DNA of 64,000 nt, from NCBI RefSeq assembly GCF_014647675.1, contig NZ_BMPQ01000035.1, forward strand, positions 25,513 to 89,512, in the 5' to 3' direction. Origin of the DNA: Streptomyces flaveus. Lineage in GTDB: Bacteria > Actinomycetota > Actinomycetes > Streptomycetales > Streptomycetaceae. Positions 51,264 through 60,692 of this stretch are shown in pieces. The notes beneath the pieces are model-generated. The model worked only from the letters and a program-made list of their open reading frames with translations, was not told the origin of the DNA and searched no databases. Every line of letters begins with the position of its first letter. Position 1 is the stretch's first letter. The translations under genes were made by a program, and so were the position numbers.

Positions 51264-52784
51264 TCAAGGCGTCCGTCCGCTCGCCCCGCCGCAGTAGGTG
51301 TCCCGGGCGGGTCGTTCGCCCGTCGCCAGATAGCGGGTGACGGTCCGGTCTCCGCACGCGTTGCCGTTGCCGAGATAGGCGTCGTGCCCGGTGGAGTCGA
51401 CGGTCACCATGACGGCGCGCTTACCGAGAGCGGCACGGAGGTTGCGTGCGCCGCTCAGCGGGGCGGCCGGGTCACGCTTGTTCTGCACGAGCAGGATGGT
51501 GGACGGCCCCCGGTCGGTGATCCGTACCGGATCCTGCTTCAGTGGATAGGGCCAGGCCGCGCAGGCCGTCGCGTTCCTCGGCATCCCCGCGGTCAGCGGA
51601 TACTTTGCCCGACTCTGGTCAACTTCCTTCTGATACTGCGCACTTGACTCGGGCCACTCGCTGTCGTTGCAGGTGGTGGCGTGGGTGACGGCGAGGGCGT
51701 TCTGCATGAGCGCCTCGGGGGGCGGCTCGGGCGCGGGCGGGACCGTGCCCTTCTGCGCGGCCAGGATCAACTGAGCCAGAGCTGGGAAGCCCTCGGGGTC
51801 GTAGAACGCGTCCACCATGGCCTGGCGCAGCACATTGCCGTTCAGCTCGGCCGTGTTGGCGCCCGGCCACGGGATCGGCTCGCGGTCGAGGCGTGCGGCC
51901 AGCCGCAGGAAGAGCGGTCGCACCTCGGCCGCCGTATCCGCAAGGTGGTATTCCCCGGGCGCCGAAGCCCACTTGGCGAACTCTGGGAAGACGTCCTCGA
52001 CGCCGGCCTCGAACCCTGCCCACAAGGCGCGGCCAACCTGGCCATGGACGCGATCGCCGTTCCCGTCCAGGTTGCTGTCCAGCACGAAGCGGTCGGTGCG
52101 GTGCGGGAACAACTGACCGTAGACGGCGCCGACATACGACCCGTACGAGAGACCCCACGCGGACAGCTTCCGCTCACCGAGCGCCGCTCGGATGCGGTCG
52201 ATGTCGCGAGCGTTGTCGGCGCTGCTGATGTGCCGCATCAGCTCGCCACCGTTACGCTCGCAGGCGTCGGCCACCCGCCGGGCGGTGACCATGCTCTCGG
52301 TGACGGACCCGTCAGGGGCGGGCCACGGAAAGTACTTGGACCTGACCAGGTCACCGCTATCGAGACCGCAGCTGACCGGGGCGGAGCGGCCGACCCCCCG
52401 GGGATCGAACCCGATCAGGTCGTACGCGTTCCGTACCTCTTGCGGCAGCTTCTGCCCCTTCCCGGAGATCTCGTCGAGGCTGCCACCGCCGGGGCCGCCG
52501 GCGATCAGCAGTAAGGCCCCGCGGCGTACGGTCGGCTTCTCGCTGGGGATACGGGAGACGGCGATGCCGATCTTCTTGCCGCCGGGGTCGGAGTAGTCCA
52601 TCGGTACGTGGACGGTCGCGCACTCCTGCCGGGGGTCGAGCCCGCTCCCCTCGCACTTCGCCCATTCAAGGGGCTTAGGGGTGACGGGAGTTGAGGCCGT
52701 CGCGGTAAGGGGCACGGTGGGCCCGAGAATCGCGGCGGCTGCGGCGATCAGTATGACGTTTCGCTTGGCTCGCTTGGTTTTCAT
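51264..52784 (-). CDS. Secreted alpha/beta-hydrolase (S33 tripeptidyl aminopeptidase-like)
   Basis: The 506-residue protein has an N-terminal signal peptide (KRNVILIAAAAAILGPTVPLTATASTP) and an S33 hydrolase domain. The oxyanion and nucleophile motifs are ALLLIAGGPGGGS and WGLSYGSYVG with catalytic Ser. The TAP-like C-terminal domain has LLVQNKRDPAAPLSGARNLRAAL and the final His in DSTGHDAYLG. Such Streptomyces enzymes trim tripeptides from secreted proteins or hydrolyse peptide products. ATG 52784 begins just before the basic n-region of the signal; a GTG six codons upstream is possible. Confidence 0.88.
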   Translation of the reverse strand: MKTKRAKRNVILIAAAAAILGPTVPLTATASTPVTPKPLEWAKCEGSGLDPRQECATVHVPMDYSDPGGKKIGIAVSRIPSEKPTVRRGALLLIAGGPGGGSLDEISGKGQKLPQEVRNAYDLIGFDPRGVGRSAPVSCGLDSGDLVRSKYFPWPAPDGSVTESMVTARRVADACERNGGELMRHISSADNARDIDRIRAALGERKLSAWGLSYGSYVGAVYGQLFPHRTDRFVLDSNLDGNGDRVHGQVGRALWAGFEAGVEDVFPEFAKWASAPGEYHLADTAAEVRPLFLRLAARLDREPIPWPGANTAELNGNVLRQAMVDAFYDPEGFPALAQLILAAQKGTVPPAPEPPPEALMQNALAVTHATTCNDSEWPESSAQYQKEVDQSRAKYPLTAGMPRNATACAAWPYPLKQDPVRITDRGPSTILLVQNKRDPAAPLSGARNLRAALGKRAVMVTVDSTGHDAYLGNGNACGDRTVTRYLATGERPARDTYCGGASGRTP

Positions 52785-53047
52785 CACCCGGAAGAGCCTC
52801 ACGGATCGGCTCCGGCCGTTCCATCCGGCTAACCGGCCTGTTTTCAGGGGGGTTTACCCAACAGGGGGCGCACCCGGGATGTGTGCGGCATGGAGCGGGA
52901 TGGCATCTGCGATGCCCGCCGCCTCGCGGGCGACCGCCAGCGGCAGGCGTCGATCGAGGCGAGCGGGTCGATGACTAGGAGCATGGTGCCGTGATCCGCC
53001 GAGCTTGCCCAGCATGACCCACAGCTCAGGCTCGCTGTCGGGCTGCT

Positions 53048-53749
53048 TCAGCCGAGCGCGTCGATGGCCTTGACGATCAGCGCCCGCGCTTCGGCGCCGT
53101 ACACGGCCATGCTGCGGAGCTGCTCGAACGCCTTGATGTACAGGGCGATTTCGGAGGGCTGGGTGACGTTCACCTCGGCGGAGATCAGCTCGACGGAGAC
53201 GAGCGTGTCGTCGTGCACGTCGAACGTCTCCTGTGGCCACAGCACCCGTTCGCGCGTTGACGTCGGGATGATGCCGAAGGAGACCGCAGGGAGCGCTCCG
53301 GCCGTGAGGAGGTAGCCCAACTGGGCGGCCATCGCCTCCGCGTCGCCGAGCTGGTAGTAGAGCACTGCCTCCTCGATGAGCATCACGAAGCGATGTCCTG
53401 GCTCGTGGATGATCTGCGAGCGCTCCAGGCGCGCCGCCGCCGCTTCGGCCGCGTCGTCGGGAACGCCGAGGAAGCGGGCGTTGCTGCTCAGCAAGGCCCG
53501 CGCGTATCCCTCGGTCTGCAACAGCCCAGGAACCAGGACGGGTGAGTACACGCGCAGCAGCTCCGTCGACCGGTACAGCTCCACGTAGCTGTCCTGGAGC
53601 TTTCGCAGACCGGAGCGCACGCGCTGCCGCCACTCGCGGTAGAGCGACTCCGCGTGCTGGGAGGCGATGACCACGACCAGTTCCGGTTGGGTGGCGCGTC
53701 GCAGCGCGGCGACCGGGTCCCGGGCATGTACCGCTGCCGGACGTCATCC
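53048..53749 (-). pseudogene. DUF5753 regulator fragment without its helix-turn-helix
   Basis: The frame carries a full DUF5753 domain (SQHAESLYREWRQRVRSGLRKL, then YSPVLVPGLLQTEGYARALL to the end). Coding similarity continues upstream as ARDPVAALRRATQPELVVVI, but a stop codon lies just before it at about 53750. No start is available before GTG 53674. The DNA-binding domain expected upstream is missing, and no DUF397 gene follows. A 208-residue protein from GTG 53674 could still be made. Confidence 0.65.
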
Positions 53750-54052
53750 GCACCCCACGGCTCACTCGGCGCGCCTCACGCCCGGCCGGCGGCAGACAGA
53801 GAAGGATCAGTGGCGGAATTGTCCGCTGTGGGCGAGCGCGCGGAGATCCCGGGTGCCACACGGCCCGACGACACACGTTGCGTTCTCAGGAGATGCACGC
53901 ACCGTGTCGGCTCAGCTGTGCAGGAGGAAGCTTGGACACGACATCAGTCGCTATCTGTGTGCTGTCCCGTTCCGTGCCCGGATCAGGAGGCAGAGAGGCA
54001 TGGGCGGCCAACGGGGCGGAACGCCGCACCGCCCGCAGTCGAAGGATCTCTG
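53750..54052. other. 303-base gap before the aquaporin gene
   Basis: I see no gene, hairpin or RNA here. The frame of the aquaporin is open across most of it but without family similarity. The region presumably contains the aquaporin promoter. Confidence 0.45.
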
Positions 54053-54835
54053 ATGCCCACGTGGCGTGAAATCGCCGCCGAGTTCCTGGGGACCATGGTC
54101 TTCCTCGGGCTCGTGCTCAGCGTGCTGGTGGCGGTCTTCGCGTCCGGTTCGCCGGTGGTCACGGCGATTCCCAGCGCCGATCTGCGCCGACTGTTGACCG
54201 GTGCCCTCGTCGGCTGCGTGATCGCAGGGATCGTCTACTCGCCGGTCGGGCGGATCAGCGGGGGACACCTCAACCCGGCCGTCACCCTGGCGTTTCTGCG
54301 GCTTGGCAAGATCACCTGGCGCGGTGCCGCCGGGTATGTCGCGGCGCAGGTCGCAGGAGCCACACTCGGAGCGGTAGTGGTTTTTCTGGCCTGGGGACGG
54401 CACGCCACCAGCATCGACTTGGGCGTCACCGAGCCGGGTGTCGGAGGTACATGGGCGGCGGCAGCGGTTGAGGCCGCCATGACTTTCCTGCTGGTGACGT
54501 TGATCCTCAACTTCGTCGACCGACCGCTGTTGATGCCGTTCACGGGGGCCGCCGTCGGGTTGTTGGTGCTGTGGCTGATCTTCGCCTGCGCGCCGGTCTC
54601 CGGGACCAGCCTCAATCCGGCGCGCAGCCTCGGCCCGGCACTCGTCTCCCGCACCTGGCCCCATCTGTGGATATACCTGATCGCACCGCCTGTGGGGGCG
54701 CTCGCAGCGGCCGTCCTCTACCGTCGGAAGCGACACACCGTCGCTTGCGCCAAGCTCATGCACGACGACACCTATGCCTGCCGCTTCCTCGACTGCCACT
54801 ACACCCGGGCCGAACACCGCACTCCCACCCAGTGA
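54053..54835 (+). CDS. MIP/aquaporin family channel
   Basis: The 260-residue channel has six membrane helices and both NPA half-helices: GGHLNPAVTLAF near residue 75 and GTSLNPARSLGP near residue 188. The pore-forming Arg follows the second NPA. It should conduct water or small neutral solutes such as glycerol. The C-terminal 25 residues contain Cys and His (DDTYACRFLDCHYTRAEH), which is unusual and could bind metal. ATG 54053 follows AAGGA. A DUF4239 membrane protein gene lies downstream. Confidence 0.92.
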   Translation: MPTWREIAAEFLGTMVFLGLVLSVLVAVFASGSPVVTAIPSADLRRLLTGALVGCVIAGIVYSPVGRISGGHLNPAVTLAFLRLGKITWRGAAGYVAAQVAGATLGAVVVFLAWGRHATSIDLGVTEPGVGGTWAAAAVEAAMTFLLVTLILNFVDRPLLMPFTGAAVGLLVLWLIFACAPVSGTSLNPARSLGPALVSRTWPHLWIYLIAPPVGALAAAVLYRRKRHTVACAKLMHDDTYACRFLDCHYTRAEHRTPTQ

Positions 54836-54988
54836 ACCGCTCGGGTCCTGCGGACCGGGACGGACATCACGGCGTGCGTCGACTCCGTCCGTCCGGCAAG
54901 GGGAACGGCTCGTGTTCGGACTCCATCGTGTTCGTCGGGCAACGCATCCGTGGCTGCGGACCGCGAATGATCTCAGGAGTGTGGAGCC

Positions 54989-55789
54989 GTGAACCGATGG
55001 ATCGTGGCCAACGTACCGTCCTGGTTGATGCTGACCGTGCTCGTCGTGGTCGTCACCGGGGGGACAGCGCTTGTCCAGTCGCGTGTCCGGCACCACTTCC
55101 CCAGCCTCCGGAACGGCAAGCACAACGACATCGCCGGCTTTCTGATCGCCGTCGTCGGCGTCGTCTACGCCTTCGTCATCAGCTTCATCGCCTTTAGCCT
55201 CTGGGAGGAGGTCAAAACGGAGTCCTACGCGACGCAGACCGAGGCCTCCATGGTGCTCCAACTGGCCAAGGACGCTGATGTGTTCGATGACACCACGCGC
55301 AGCCGGATTCGGCAGAGCGCCCTGGCGTACACACGCTCGGTGGTGGCCGAGTGGCCCACAGCCGCGACAGGCCATACCACGGCCGAGGCCGACCACGCGC
55401 TTGAAGGGCTGTACACCACGTACGAGGAACTGGAGCCGGGCAACGACACACAGCGGGCGTTCCTCGAAGAGTCCCAAGAGGATCTCAGGGAGGTGAGCAT
55501 CCTGCGCACTGAACGTGTGCTCCACGCCCTCCAGGAAACCGGCCCGACAAGCTCTCTCTGGGCAGTGATCCTGCTGGCCAGCGCACTGACGCTCGGGTTC
55601 TCCGTCATCTTCGGCCTGGAGGACGCCAGGCTGCACTACGGGATGGTCGGGGCGATGAGTGTCCTCGTTGCCGCCAACCTGTTCCTCGTCCTGGAGCTGT
55701 CGTATCCGTTCTTGGGCGAGTTGTCCGCGTCACCGGAGTCGATGCAGACGGTGATCCAGGAAATCCAGGCACTCGGCACCCTTCGATGA
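54989..55789 (+). CDS. DUF4239 membrane protein
   Basis: This 266-residue protein has two N-terminal helices (LMLTVLVVVVTGGTALV and FLIAVVGVVYAFVISFIAF), a helical domain of about 100 residues (residues 70-175), and two C-terminal helices. The family's function is unknown; the layout resembles bestrophin-like channels. GTG 54989 has GGAG upstream. It probably shares the context, and possibly the transcript, of the aquaporin gene 153 bases upstream. Confidence 0.85.
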   Translation: MNRWIVANVPSWLMLTVLVVVVTGGTALVQSRVRHHFPSLRNGKHNDIAGFLIAVVGVVYAFVISFIAFSLWEEVKTESYATQTEASMVLQLAKDADVFDDTTRSRIRQSALAYTRSVVAEWPTAATGHTTAEADHALEGLYTTYEELEPGNDTQRAFLEESQEDLREVSILRTERVLHALQETGPTSSLWAVILLASALTLGFSVIFGLEDARLHYGMVGAMSVLVAANLFLVLELSYPFLGELSASPESMQTVIQEIQALGTLR

Positions 55790-56167
55790 ACCGTTCTCGG
55801 TATGTCTTGAACCGGATCGGCTCGCCTCGAGGGACGGCTTCCACCGGGGGCTCCATCCTCGCCCGGCCCGCTCGGATGCTCTGTGAGGCATCCTCCGCGG
55901 TCGCCGATCCCACATAGGCGTGCTACACAGGACAAAGGGGGTAAAAGCTGGATAGTTACCCTTATTTCCGCGCCGCTCCTGTTCTCCTCACGTTTCCTGA
56001 ACGCGGTTTGTCGGCGGCTCCCAGGGCATGGCCTGGCGGGAGCGCATTCCCTGCCGGGGCCCCGTGGTTGCCCCCTTGGAAGTGCCGGAGGAGCGGACGG
56101 CTTCTTGGCCGCGGGCAACCCACCACCCAGATCGGCCTGACTTGTCACCGGGCGCGAAGGGACAGCC
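55790..56167. other. 378-base gap before the sugar-oxidation block
   Basis: The gap shows no gene. Around 55930-55975 is a stretch of lower GC (GGGGGTAAAAGC and AGTTACCCTTATTTCC) that is a likely promoter region for the following six-gene block. I cannot define a sigma-factor class. Confidence 0.4.
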
Positions 56168-56653
56168 ATGAGCACACAAGGCCAGCAAGTGCTGAAGACC
56201 CTGCACATTCCGGCGGGTGCCGGCCCACGCTACTGGGTCTATGGCGACGTGGACACGATCAAACTGGCCTCCGAGGAGACCAAGGGCAGACTGACACTCA
56301 TCGAGACGCTCGTCCCCCCTGGGGGTGGCACCCCCCGCCACATCCACCACAGGGAGAGCGAGTCCGTCTACGTACTCGAAGGCGAACTCGCTGTGCTGGA
56401 CAAGGGCGAGATGGTCAGGGTCGGCGCCGGCTCCCTGGTGCATTTCCCTCAGGGCGTCCTGCACCAGTTCAGAAACCCGGGAGAGGAGCAGAGCAAGATC
56501 CTCCTCCTGTTCACACCGGCCGGCTTCGAGAAGTTCTTCGAGGAAATAGGGGAACCGGTGGTCGAAGGGCAGGCGGGACCTGCCGTCACACCGGAGTACA
56601 TCGCCAGGGCGCACCGCGTCAGCCTCAAGTACGGCCAGGAGATCGAGGAGTGA
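56168..56653 (+). CDS. Cupin-domain protein
   Basis: The 161-residue protein has one cupin barrel with both motifs: PPGGGTPRHIHHRESESVYVLEGE with His and Glu metal ligands, then HFPQGVLHQFRNPGEEQ with the last His. It may be a small dioxygenase, isomerase or epimerase, or a sugar-binding helper. It is the first gene of the block, five bases before the GMC oxidoreductase gene, so it probably acts in the same pathway. Confidence 0.85.
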   Translation: MSTQGQQVLKTLHIPAGAGPRYWVYGDVDTIKLASEETKGRLTLIETLVPPGGGTPRHIHHRESESVYVLEGELAVLDKGEMVRVGAGSLVHFPQGVLHQFRNPGEEQSKILLLFTPAGFEKFFEEIGEPVVEGQAGPAVTPEYIARAHRVSLKYGQEIEE

Positions 56654-56658
56654 CCGCA

Positions 56659-58266
56659 GTGAGCCAGAATGCCATCCAAGCGGACACACTGGTTATCGGA
56701 TCCGGCCCCGTAGGGTCCTCGTTCGCACGTGAACTCGTCGAAGGCGGCCAGCATGTGTGCATGATCGATGCCGGGGCGAGGCTCTCCGGGCGCCCCGGTG
56801 AGCACCTCAAGAACAGCTTCCTGTACCAGCGCAACCTGGATCTCTTCTCATCGGTCATCCGCGGTCACCTGCATCTGCTGTCGGTACCGTCCAACAACGC
56901 TCCCGTGGTGACCCTCGACCCCAGCGCCTACCAGGTCGACCTGAACCAGTACGAGGGGTTCGTACAGAACAACCAAAACCCGGAGCAGGATCCCGCCAAG
57001 GATCTGACCGCCGCGGCGGCGACCTACGCGGTGGGCGGGATGGCGACCCACTGGACGTGTGCGACTCCCCGCCACCACCCGAGCATCGAGCGGAGCGACC
57101 TCATCCCGCCCGCGGAATGGGACTCCCTCTACCAGGCGGGTGAGCGGCTGCTCAACACACGCACCGATGTGTTCGAGCACTCGGTCCGGCACCAGGTTGT
57201 GGCTGACGTGCTGCGCTCGGAGTACACCGACCTGCCTGAGCCCTACAACGTGCAGAACCTGCCGCTCGCCGTTGAACGGCGCCTCGACAACCCTCGGTAC
57301 GTCCACTGGACCGGTGCGGACACCGTGCTCGGGCCGCTCGCCGACGGGCGGCACGACGGGACGTTCAGCCTTCTCGCGGAGCACCTGTGCCGGCGCCTGG
57401 TGCGCAGTCCGGACGGCAGCAGGGTGGAGTACGCCGAAGTGCAGGACCTTGGGCAGTGGCGGACGCTCCGCATCGAGGCGGAGAACTTCGTCGTCGCCTG
57501 TGGCGCCGTCCTCACCCCGCAGCTCCTGTACGCCTCGCACATCCGCCCGGAGCCGCTGGGTCGGTACCTGACCGAGCAGCCGGTCTCCTTCTGCCAGATC
57601 GTGCTGCGTCAGTCCTTTGTCGACCGCATCGAGTCCGACTCCCGCTTCGCCGAGGCCGTCCGCGAGCACCGCAAGCGCTACCCGCGGGACCCGGTTCCGA
57701 TCCCTGCGGACGATCCGGAACCCAATGTGTGGATCCCGCTGTCGGAGAGCCGTCCCTGGCACTGCCAGATCCACCGTGACGCCTTCCACTACGGTGATGT
57801 GGCCCCCAACGTCGACAGCCGGCTCATCGTCGACCTGCGTTGGTTCGGCGTCGTCGAGCCGAGCTACGACAACCGGGTGGCTTTCTCGGACACCCACGAA
57901 GACATCTTCGGCATGCCCCAGCCCACTTTCACCTTCACGCTCGGCAAAGAGGACCGCGTCAACCAGCATGCGATGATGCGCGACATGCTGCGGGCGGCGA
58001 ACGCCCTGGGCGGGTTCCTGCCGGGATCGGAACCGCAGTTCGTGCAGCCCGGACTTCCACTGCACAGCGCCGGGACCACGCGGATGGGCGACAACGCCGA
58101 GACCAGTGTCGTGGACACCGACTCCAAGGTGTGGGGTGTGGACAACCTGTACCTCGGTGGCAACAACGTCATCCCGCGAGGGGCTGCGAGCAACCCGACG
58201 CTGACCAGTGTCGCGATGGCGCTGAAGTCGGCCCGGCACATCCTCGACCGTTCGGGTACCCGCTGA
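56659..58266 (+). CDS. GMC oxidoreductase, pyranose/C-glycoside oxidase-like
   Basis: The 535-residue flavoenzyme has the FAD motif LVIGSGPVGSSFARELVEGG at residues 11-30. It also has the pyranose-oxidase signature GGMATHWTCATPRHH near residue 128, whose His is the flavin attachment site in fungal pyranose 2-oxidase. The catalytic pair is in LHSAGTTRMG (His about 467) and ASNPTLTSVA (Asn about 511). Bacterial relatives, including some from Streptomyces, oxidise position C2 or C3 of sugars and of C-glycosides. Following IolE-like and epimerase-like genes suggest that the oxidised sugar is further processed. GTG 56659 follows GAGGAG. Confidence 0.82.
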   Translation: MSQNAIQADTLVIGSGPVGSSFARELVEGGQHVCMIDAGARLSGRPGEHLKNSFLYQRNLDLFSSVIRGHLHLLSVPSNNAPVVTLDPSAYQVDLNQYEGFVQNNQNPEQDPAKDLTAAAATYAVGGMATHWTCATPRHHPSIERSDLIPPAEWDSLYQAGERLLNTRTDVFEHSVRHQVVADVLRSEYTDLPEPYNVQNLPLAVERRLDNPRYVHWTGADTVLGPLADGRHDGTFSLLAEHLCRRLVRSPDGSRVEYAEVQDLGQWRTLRIEAENFVVACGAVLTPQLLYASHIRPEPLGRYLTEQPVSFCQIVLRQSFVDRIESDSRFAEAVREHRKRYPRDPVPIPADDPEPNVWIPLSESRPWHCQIHRDAFHYGDVAPNVDSRLIVDLRWFGVVEPSYDNRVAFSDTHEDIFGMPQPTFTFTLGKEDRVNQHAMMRDMLRAANALGGFLPGSEPQFVQPGLPLHSAGTTRMGDNAETSVVDTDSKVWGVDNLYLGGNNVIPRGAASNPTLTSVAMALKSARHILDRSGTR

Positions 58267-58275
58267 GGAGAAATC

Positions 58276-59172
58276 ATGTTCGATCCCGACAAGGTATCCC
58301 TCGGTATCACGCCCACCGGCTGGACCAACGACGACTTTCCGGCGATCGGAGACAGCATCCCCTTCGAGCAGTGCGTCAGTGAGATCGCGCTGGCGGGGTT
58401 CCAGGGGTGCAGCGTCGGTCACAAGTTCCCCACCGATCCGGAGACCCTGCGCGCCGCGCTTGAGCTGCGCGGCCTCCGCATCACTGAACCGTGGGTCAGT
58501 ACGTACTTCACGGCCAAGGGCATGCGGGAGCGGACGATCAGCGAATTCCAGCGCCAGTTGGCCTTCATCAAGGCCATGGGTGGCACCAAGATCGTCGTAG
58601 CGGAACTCGGCCACGCCGTACACCAGCAGCCGGTCGCCCTGTTCTCCAACAAGCCCGTTCCGGACGAGACCTCTTGGCGGACGCTTCTGTCCGGTCTCGA
58701 GGAGCTCGGCCGGATGGCGGCGGAACAGGGCATGCGGCTGTGCTATCACCACCACATGGGCACCGCGGTGCAGAACCGGGCAGAGGTGGATCGCCTCCTC
58801 GCCGGCACCGACCCCGCGCTGGTGCACCTGCTGCTCGACACCGGCCACCTGCGCTGGGCGGGTGACGACCCTCTGGCACTCGCCCGGGAACACGCCTCGC
58901 GCATCAAGCACGTCCACCTCAAGGACCTGCGCCCGGAGGTTCTGGAAAGGTCTCGCCGCGAAGACCTGAGCTTCCATGACGCGGTCCTGGCCGGGATCTT
59001 CACGGTGCCCGGCGACGGCATGCTCGACTTCGAACCCATTCTGGGCGCGCTCGCCGACGCAGGATATGAGGGCTGGCTCGTGGTCGAGGCCGAGCAGGAC
59101 CCTGCGAAGGCGCACCCTCTGACATACGCCAGGAAAGCGCGCGAGTATCTGCGAAAAGTCACCGGGCTGTGA
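58276..59172 (+). CDS. iolE: IolE-like inosose dehydratase
   Basis: The 298-residue TIM-barrel protein matches 2-keto-myo-inositol dehydratase throughout: WTNDDFPAIG, FEQCVSEIALAGFQGCSVGHK, YHHHMGTAVQ, LLLDTGHLRWAGDDPL, RIKHVHLKDLR, FTVPGDGMLDFEPIL and WLVVEAEQDPAKA. The metal ligands (Glu, Asp, His, Glu) are present. IolE removes water from a keto-cyclitol. Here, beside a sugar oxidase and without other iol genes, it may act on a 3-keto sugar or keto-glycoside instead. GAGGAG precedes ATG 58276. Confidence 0.85.
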   Translation: MFDPDKVSLGITPTGWTNDDFPAIGDSIPFEQCVSEIALAGFQGCSVGHKFPTDPETLRAALELRGLRITEPWVSTYFTAKGMRERTISEFQRQLAFIKAMGGTKIVVAELGHAVHQQPVALFSNKPVPDETSWRTLLSGLEELGRMAAEQGMRLCYHHHMGTAVQNRAEVDRLLAGTDPALVHLLLDTGHLRWAGDDPLALAREHASRIKHVHLKDLRPEVLERSRREDLSFHDAVLAGIFTVPGDGMLDFEPILGALADAGYEGWLVVEAEQDPAKAHPLTYARKAREYLRKVTGL

Positions 59173-59226
59173 ATCACCTGGTCACGGACGACCGGGCCTT
59201 GACATGCCGACCGGGAAGGGAGAGCC

Positions 59227-60126
59227 ATGCGACCCCAGACCCTTGGAGTACACGCGTTGGTATGGACGGGCACCTGGGACGCGGACAGCGCGAGGCGCAC
59301 CGCGGCCAACACCCGGGCTTGTGGATACGACCGTTTGGAGATTCCGCTGCTCGACGCCTGGGACGTCGACACCGCGGAGACCCGCCGCGCACTCGATGAC
59401 CATGAACTCGCGATGACCGGAAACCTGTTCCTCACCGAGGGGACCGACATCACCAGCGAGGATCCGGATGCTGTCGCAGCCGGTGAGCGGCGCCTCAGCC
59501 ACGGCGTCGAAACGGTCCGCCACCTGGGCGGGGACTACCTGACCGGCACCGTGTACAGCAAGCTCGGGCGCTATGCGAGCCCCGCCACACCCCAGGGACG
59601 GGCGCAGTGCGTCGAGGTACTCCGGCGCGTCGCGTCACGCGCTGCCGATGCCGGTATCCGTCTGGGCATCGAGATCTGCAACCGGTACGAGACCAACTTG
59701 ATCAACACCGCCGTGCAGGCGGTGGAACTGATCAAGGAGATCGACCGGCCCAACGTCTGTGTGCACCTCGACACCTACCACATGAGCATTGAGGAGCCGG
59801 ACATGGTCCGCCCCGTCCTCACCAGCGGTGATCTGCTCGGGTACGTGCACATCGGGGAGAACCACCGCGGCTATCCCGGATCCGGCAGAACGGACTTCGC
59901 CGCCTTCTTCCGGGCGCTGGCCCTAGTGGGCTACGCCGGGCCGATCACGTTCGAGGCGTTCTCCTCCGCCGTGGTCGAACCCGAGCTGTCCAACGCGCTG
60001 TGCATCTGGCGGGACCTTTGGACCGACTCCGAGGACCTGGCCCGCCACGCGCACGGCTTCATCGAGACCCAGGTCCGGGCCGCGGAGGCCGCCACCTCCA
60101 ACGGCTCACCCCGGAAGGGCGAGTAG
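59227..60126 (+). CDS. Ketose 3-epimerase-like TIM-barrel protein (D-tagatose/D-psicose 3-epimerase family)
   Basis: This 299-residue sugar phosphate isomerase/epimerase-type barrel has GIEICNRYETNLINTAVQAV, VCVHLDTYHMSIEEP, LGYVHIGENHRGYPGSGRTD and ITFEAFSS. These give the four metal ligands and the Glu pair used by ketose 3-epimerases. It should change the configuration at C3 of a keto sugar, or remove a proton next to a carbonyl. Together with the GMC oxidase and IolE-like enzyme it forms a plausible oxidise-eliminate-epimerise set. GGGAAGGGAG precedes the ATG. Confidence 0.78.
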   Translation: MRPQTLGVHALVWTGTWDADSARRTAANTRACGYDRLEIPLLDAWDVDTAETRRALDDHELAMTGNLFLTEGTDITSEDPDAVAAGERRLSHGVETVRHLGGDYLTGTVYSKLGRYASPATPQGRAQCVEVLRRVASRAADAGIRLGIEICNRYETNLINTAVQAVELIKEIDRPNVCVHLDTYHMSIEEPDMVRPVLTSGDLLGYVHIGENHRGYPGSGRTDFAAFFRALALVGYAGPITFEAFSSAVVEPELSNALCIWRDLWTDSEDLARHAHGFIETQVRAAEAATSNGSPRKGE

Positions 60127-60204
60127 CGGTAAGCGCACGCCGGCCCTGCCCAGAGCCCCCGCAGCCAGGGAGCAGCCGGCCTCAGGACAAAAGGAGGCAA
60201 GACC

Positions 60205-60630
60205 ATGCTCACCCGTCTCCTCGGCGAAGCGCCGCAGCCCGTCGGTGACACGGAGCAACGCAGCTATTCCGTGGTGCTCGATCCCGGGGAGGAGGTCGTG
60301 GAGCAGCTTGCGGCATTCGCACGCGAGGAGGAGATCACGCAGGCTTCGTTTCAGGCCATCGGAGGCTTCCAGCAGACGACGCTTGCCTATTTCAACGTCG
60401 AAACGAAGACCTTCGACGAGATCCCCGTACCCGAGCACCAGGTCGAGGTGCTCAGCCTCACCGGGGAGATCACCCGTGACGGCGAGGACCCGAATGTGCA
60501 CATCCACGCGGTGCTGGGACGTCCGGACGGATCCACCCTGGGCGGCCATCTGCTGCGGGGGGTCGTGCGCCCCGTGCTCATCGTCACGCTCACCGAGTCG
60601 GCGCACCGGCCGGGTCCCCACCACAGGTAG
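60205..60630 (+). CDS. PPC/DUF296-domain protein
   Basis: The 141-residue protein contains one PPC domain: SYSVVLDPGEEVVEQLAAFA, then ITQASFQAIGGFQQTTLAYF, and the conserved PNVHIHAVLGRPDGSTLGGHL with His ligands for metal. In plants the domain accompanies AT-hook DNA binding; stand-alone bacterial forms have no known function. An AGGAGG site precedes ATG 60205. It sits between the epimerase-like and GH15 genes and is probably cotranscribed. Confidence 0.85.
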   Translation: MLTRLLGEAPQPVGDTEQRSYSVVLDPGEEVVEQLAAFAREEEITQASFQAIGGFQQTTLAYFNVETKTFDEIPVPEHQVEVLSLTGEITRDGEDPNVHIHAVLGRPDGSTLGGHLLRGVVRPVLIVTLTESAHRPGPHHR

Positions 60631-60692
60631 ACCCACCGAGGACAGCACTTCGGCCTTTTCCGTACCCGCACGCCCGACAGGGAGACGACGAC

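Noticed and set aside
52854..53876. A 340-codon minus-strand frame over the DUF5753 fragment
   Set aside because: The DUF5753 domain is in a different frame. This one has no recognisable domain.
56848..59115. A 755-codon open frame on the minus strand
   Set aside because: It is antisense to the GMC and iolE-like genes, which carry complete motifs and good ribosome sites.
56168..60126. A complete myo-inositol catabolic operon
   Set aside because: Only an IolE-like gene is present; iolB, iolC, iolD, iolG and an inositol transporter are absent, so the inositol pathway is not supported here.
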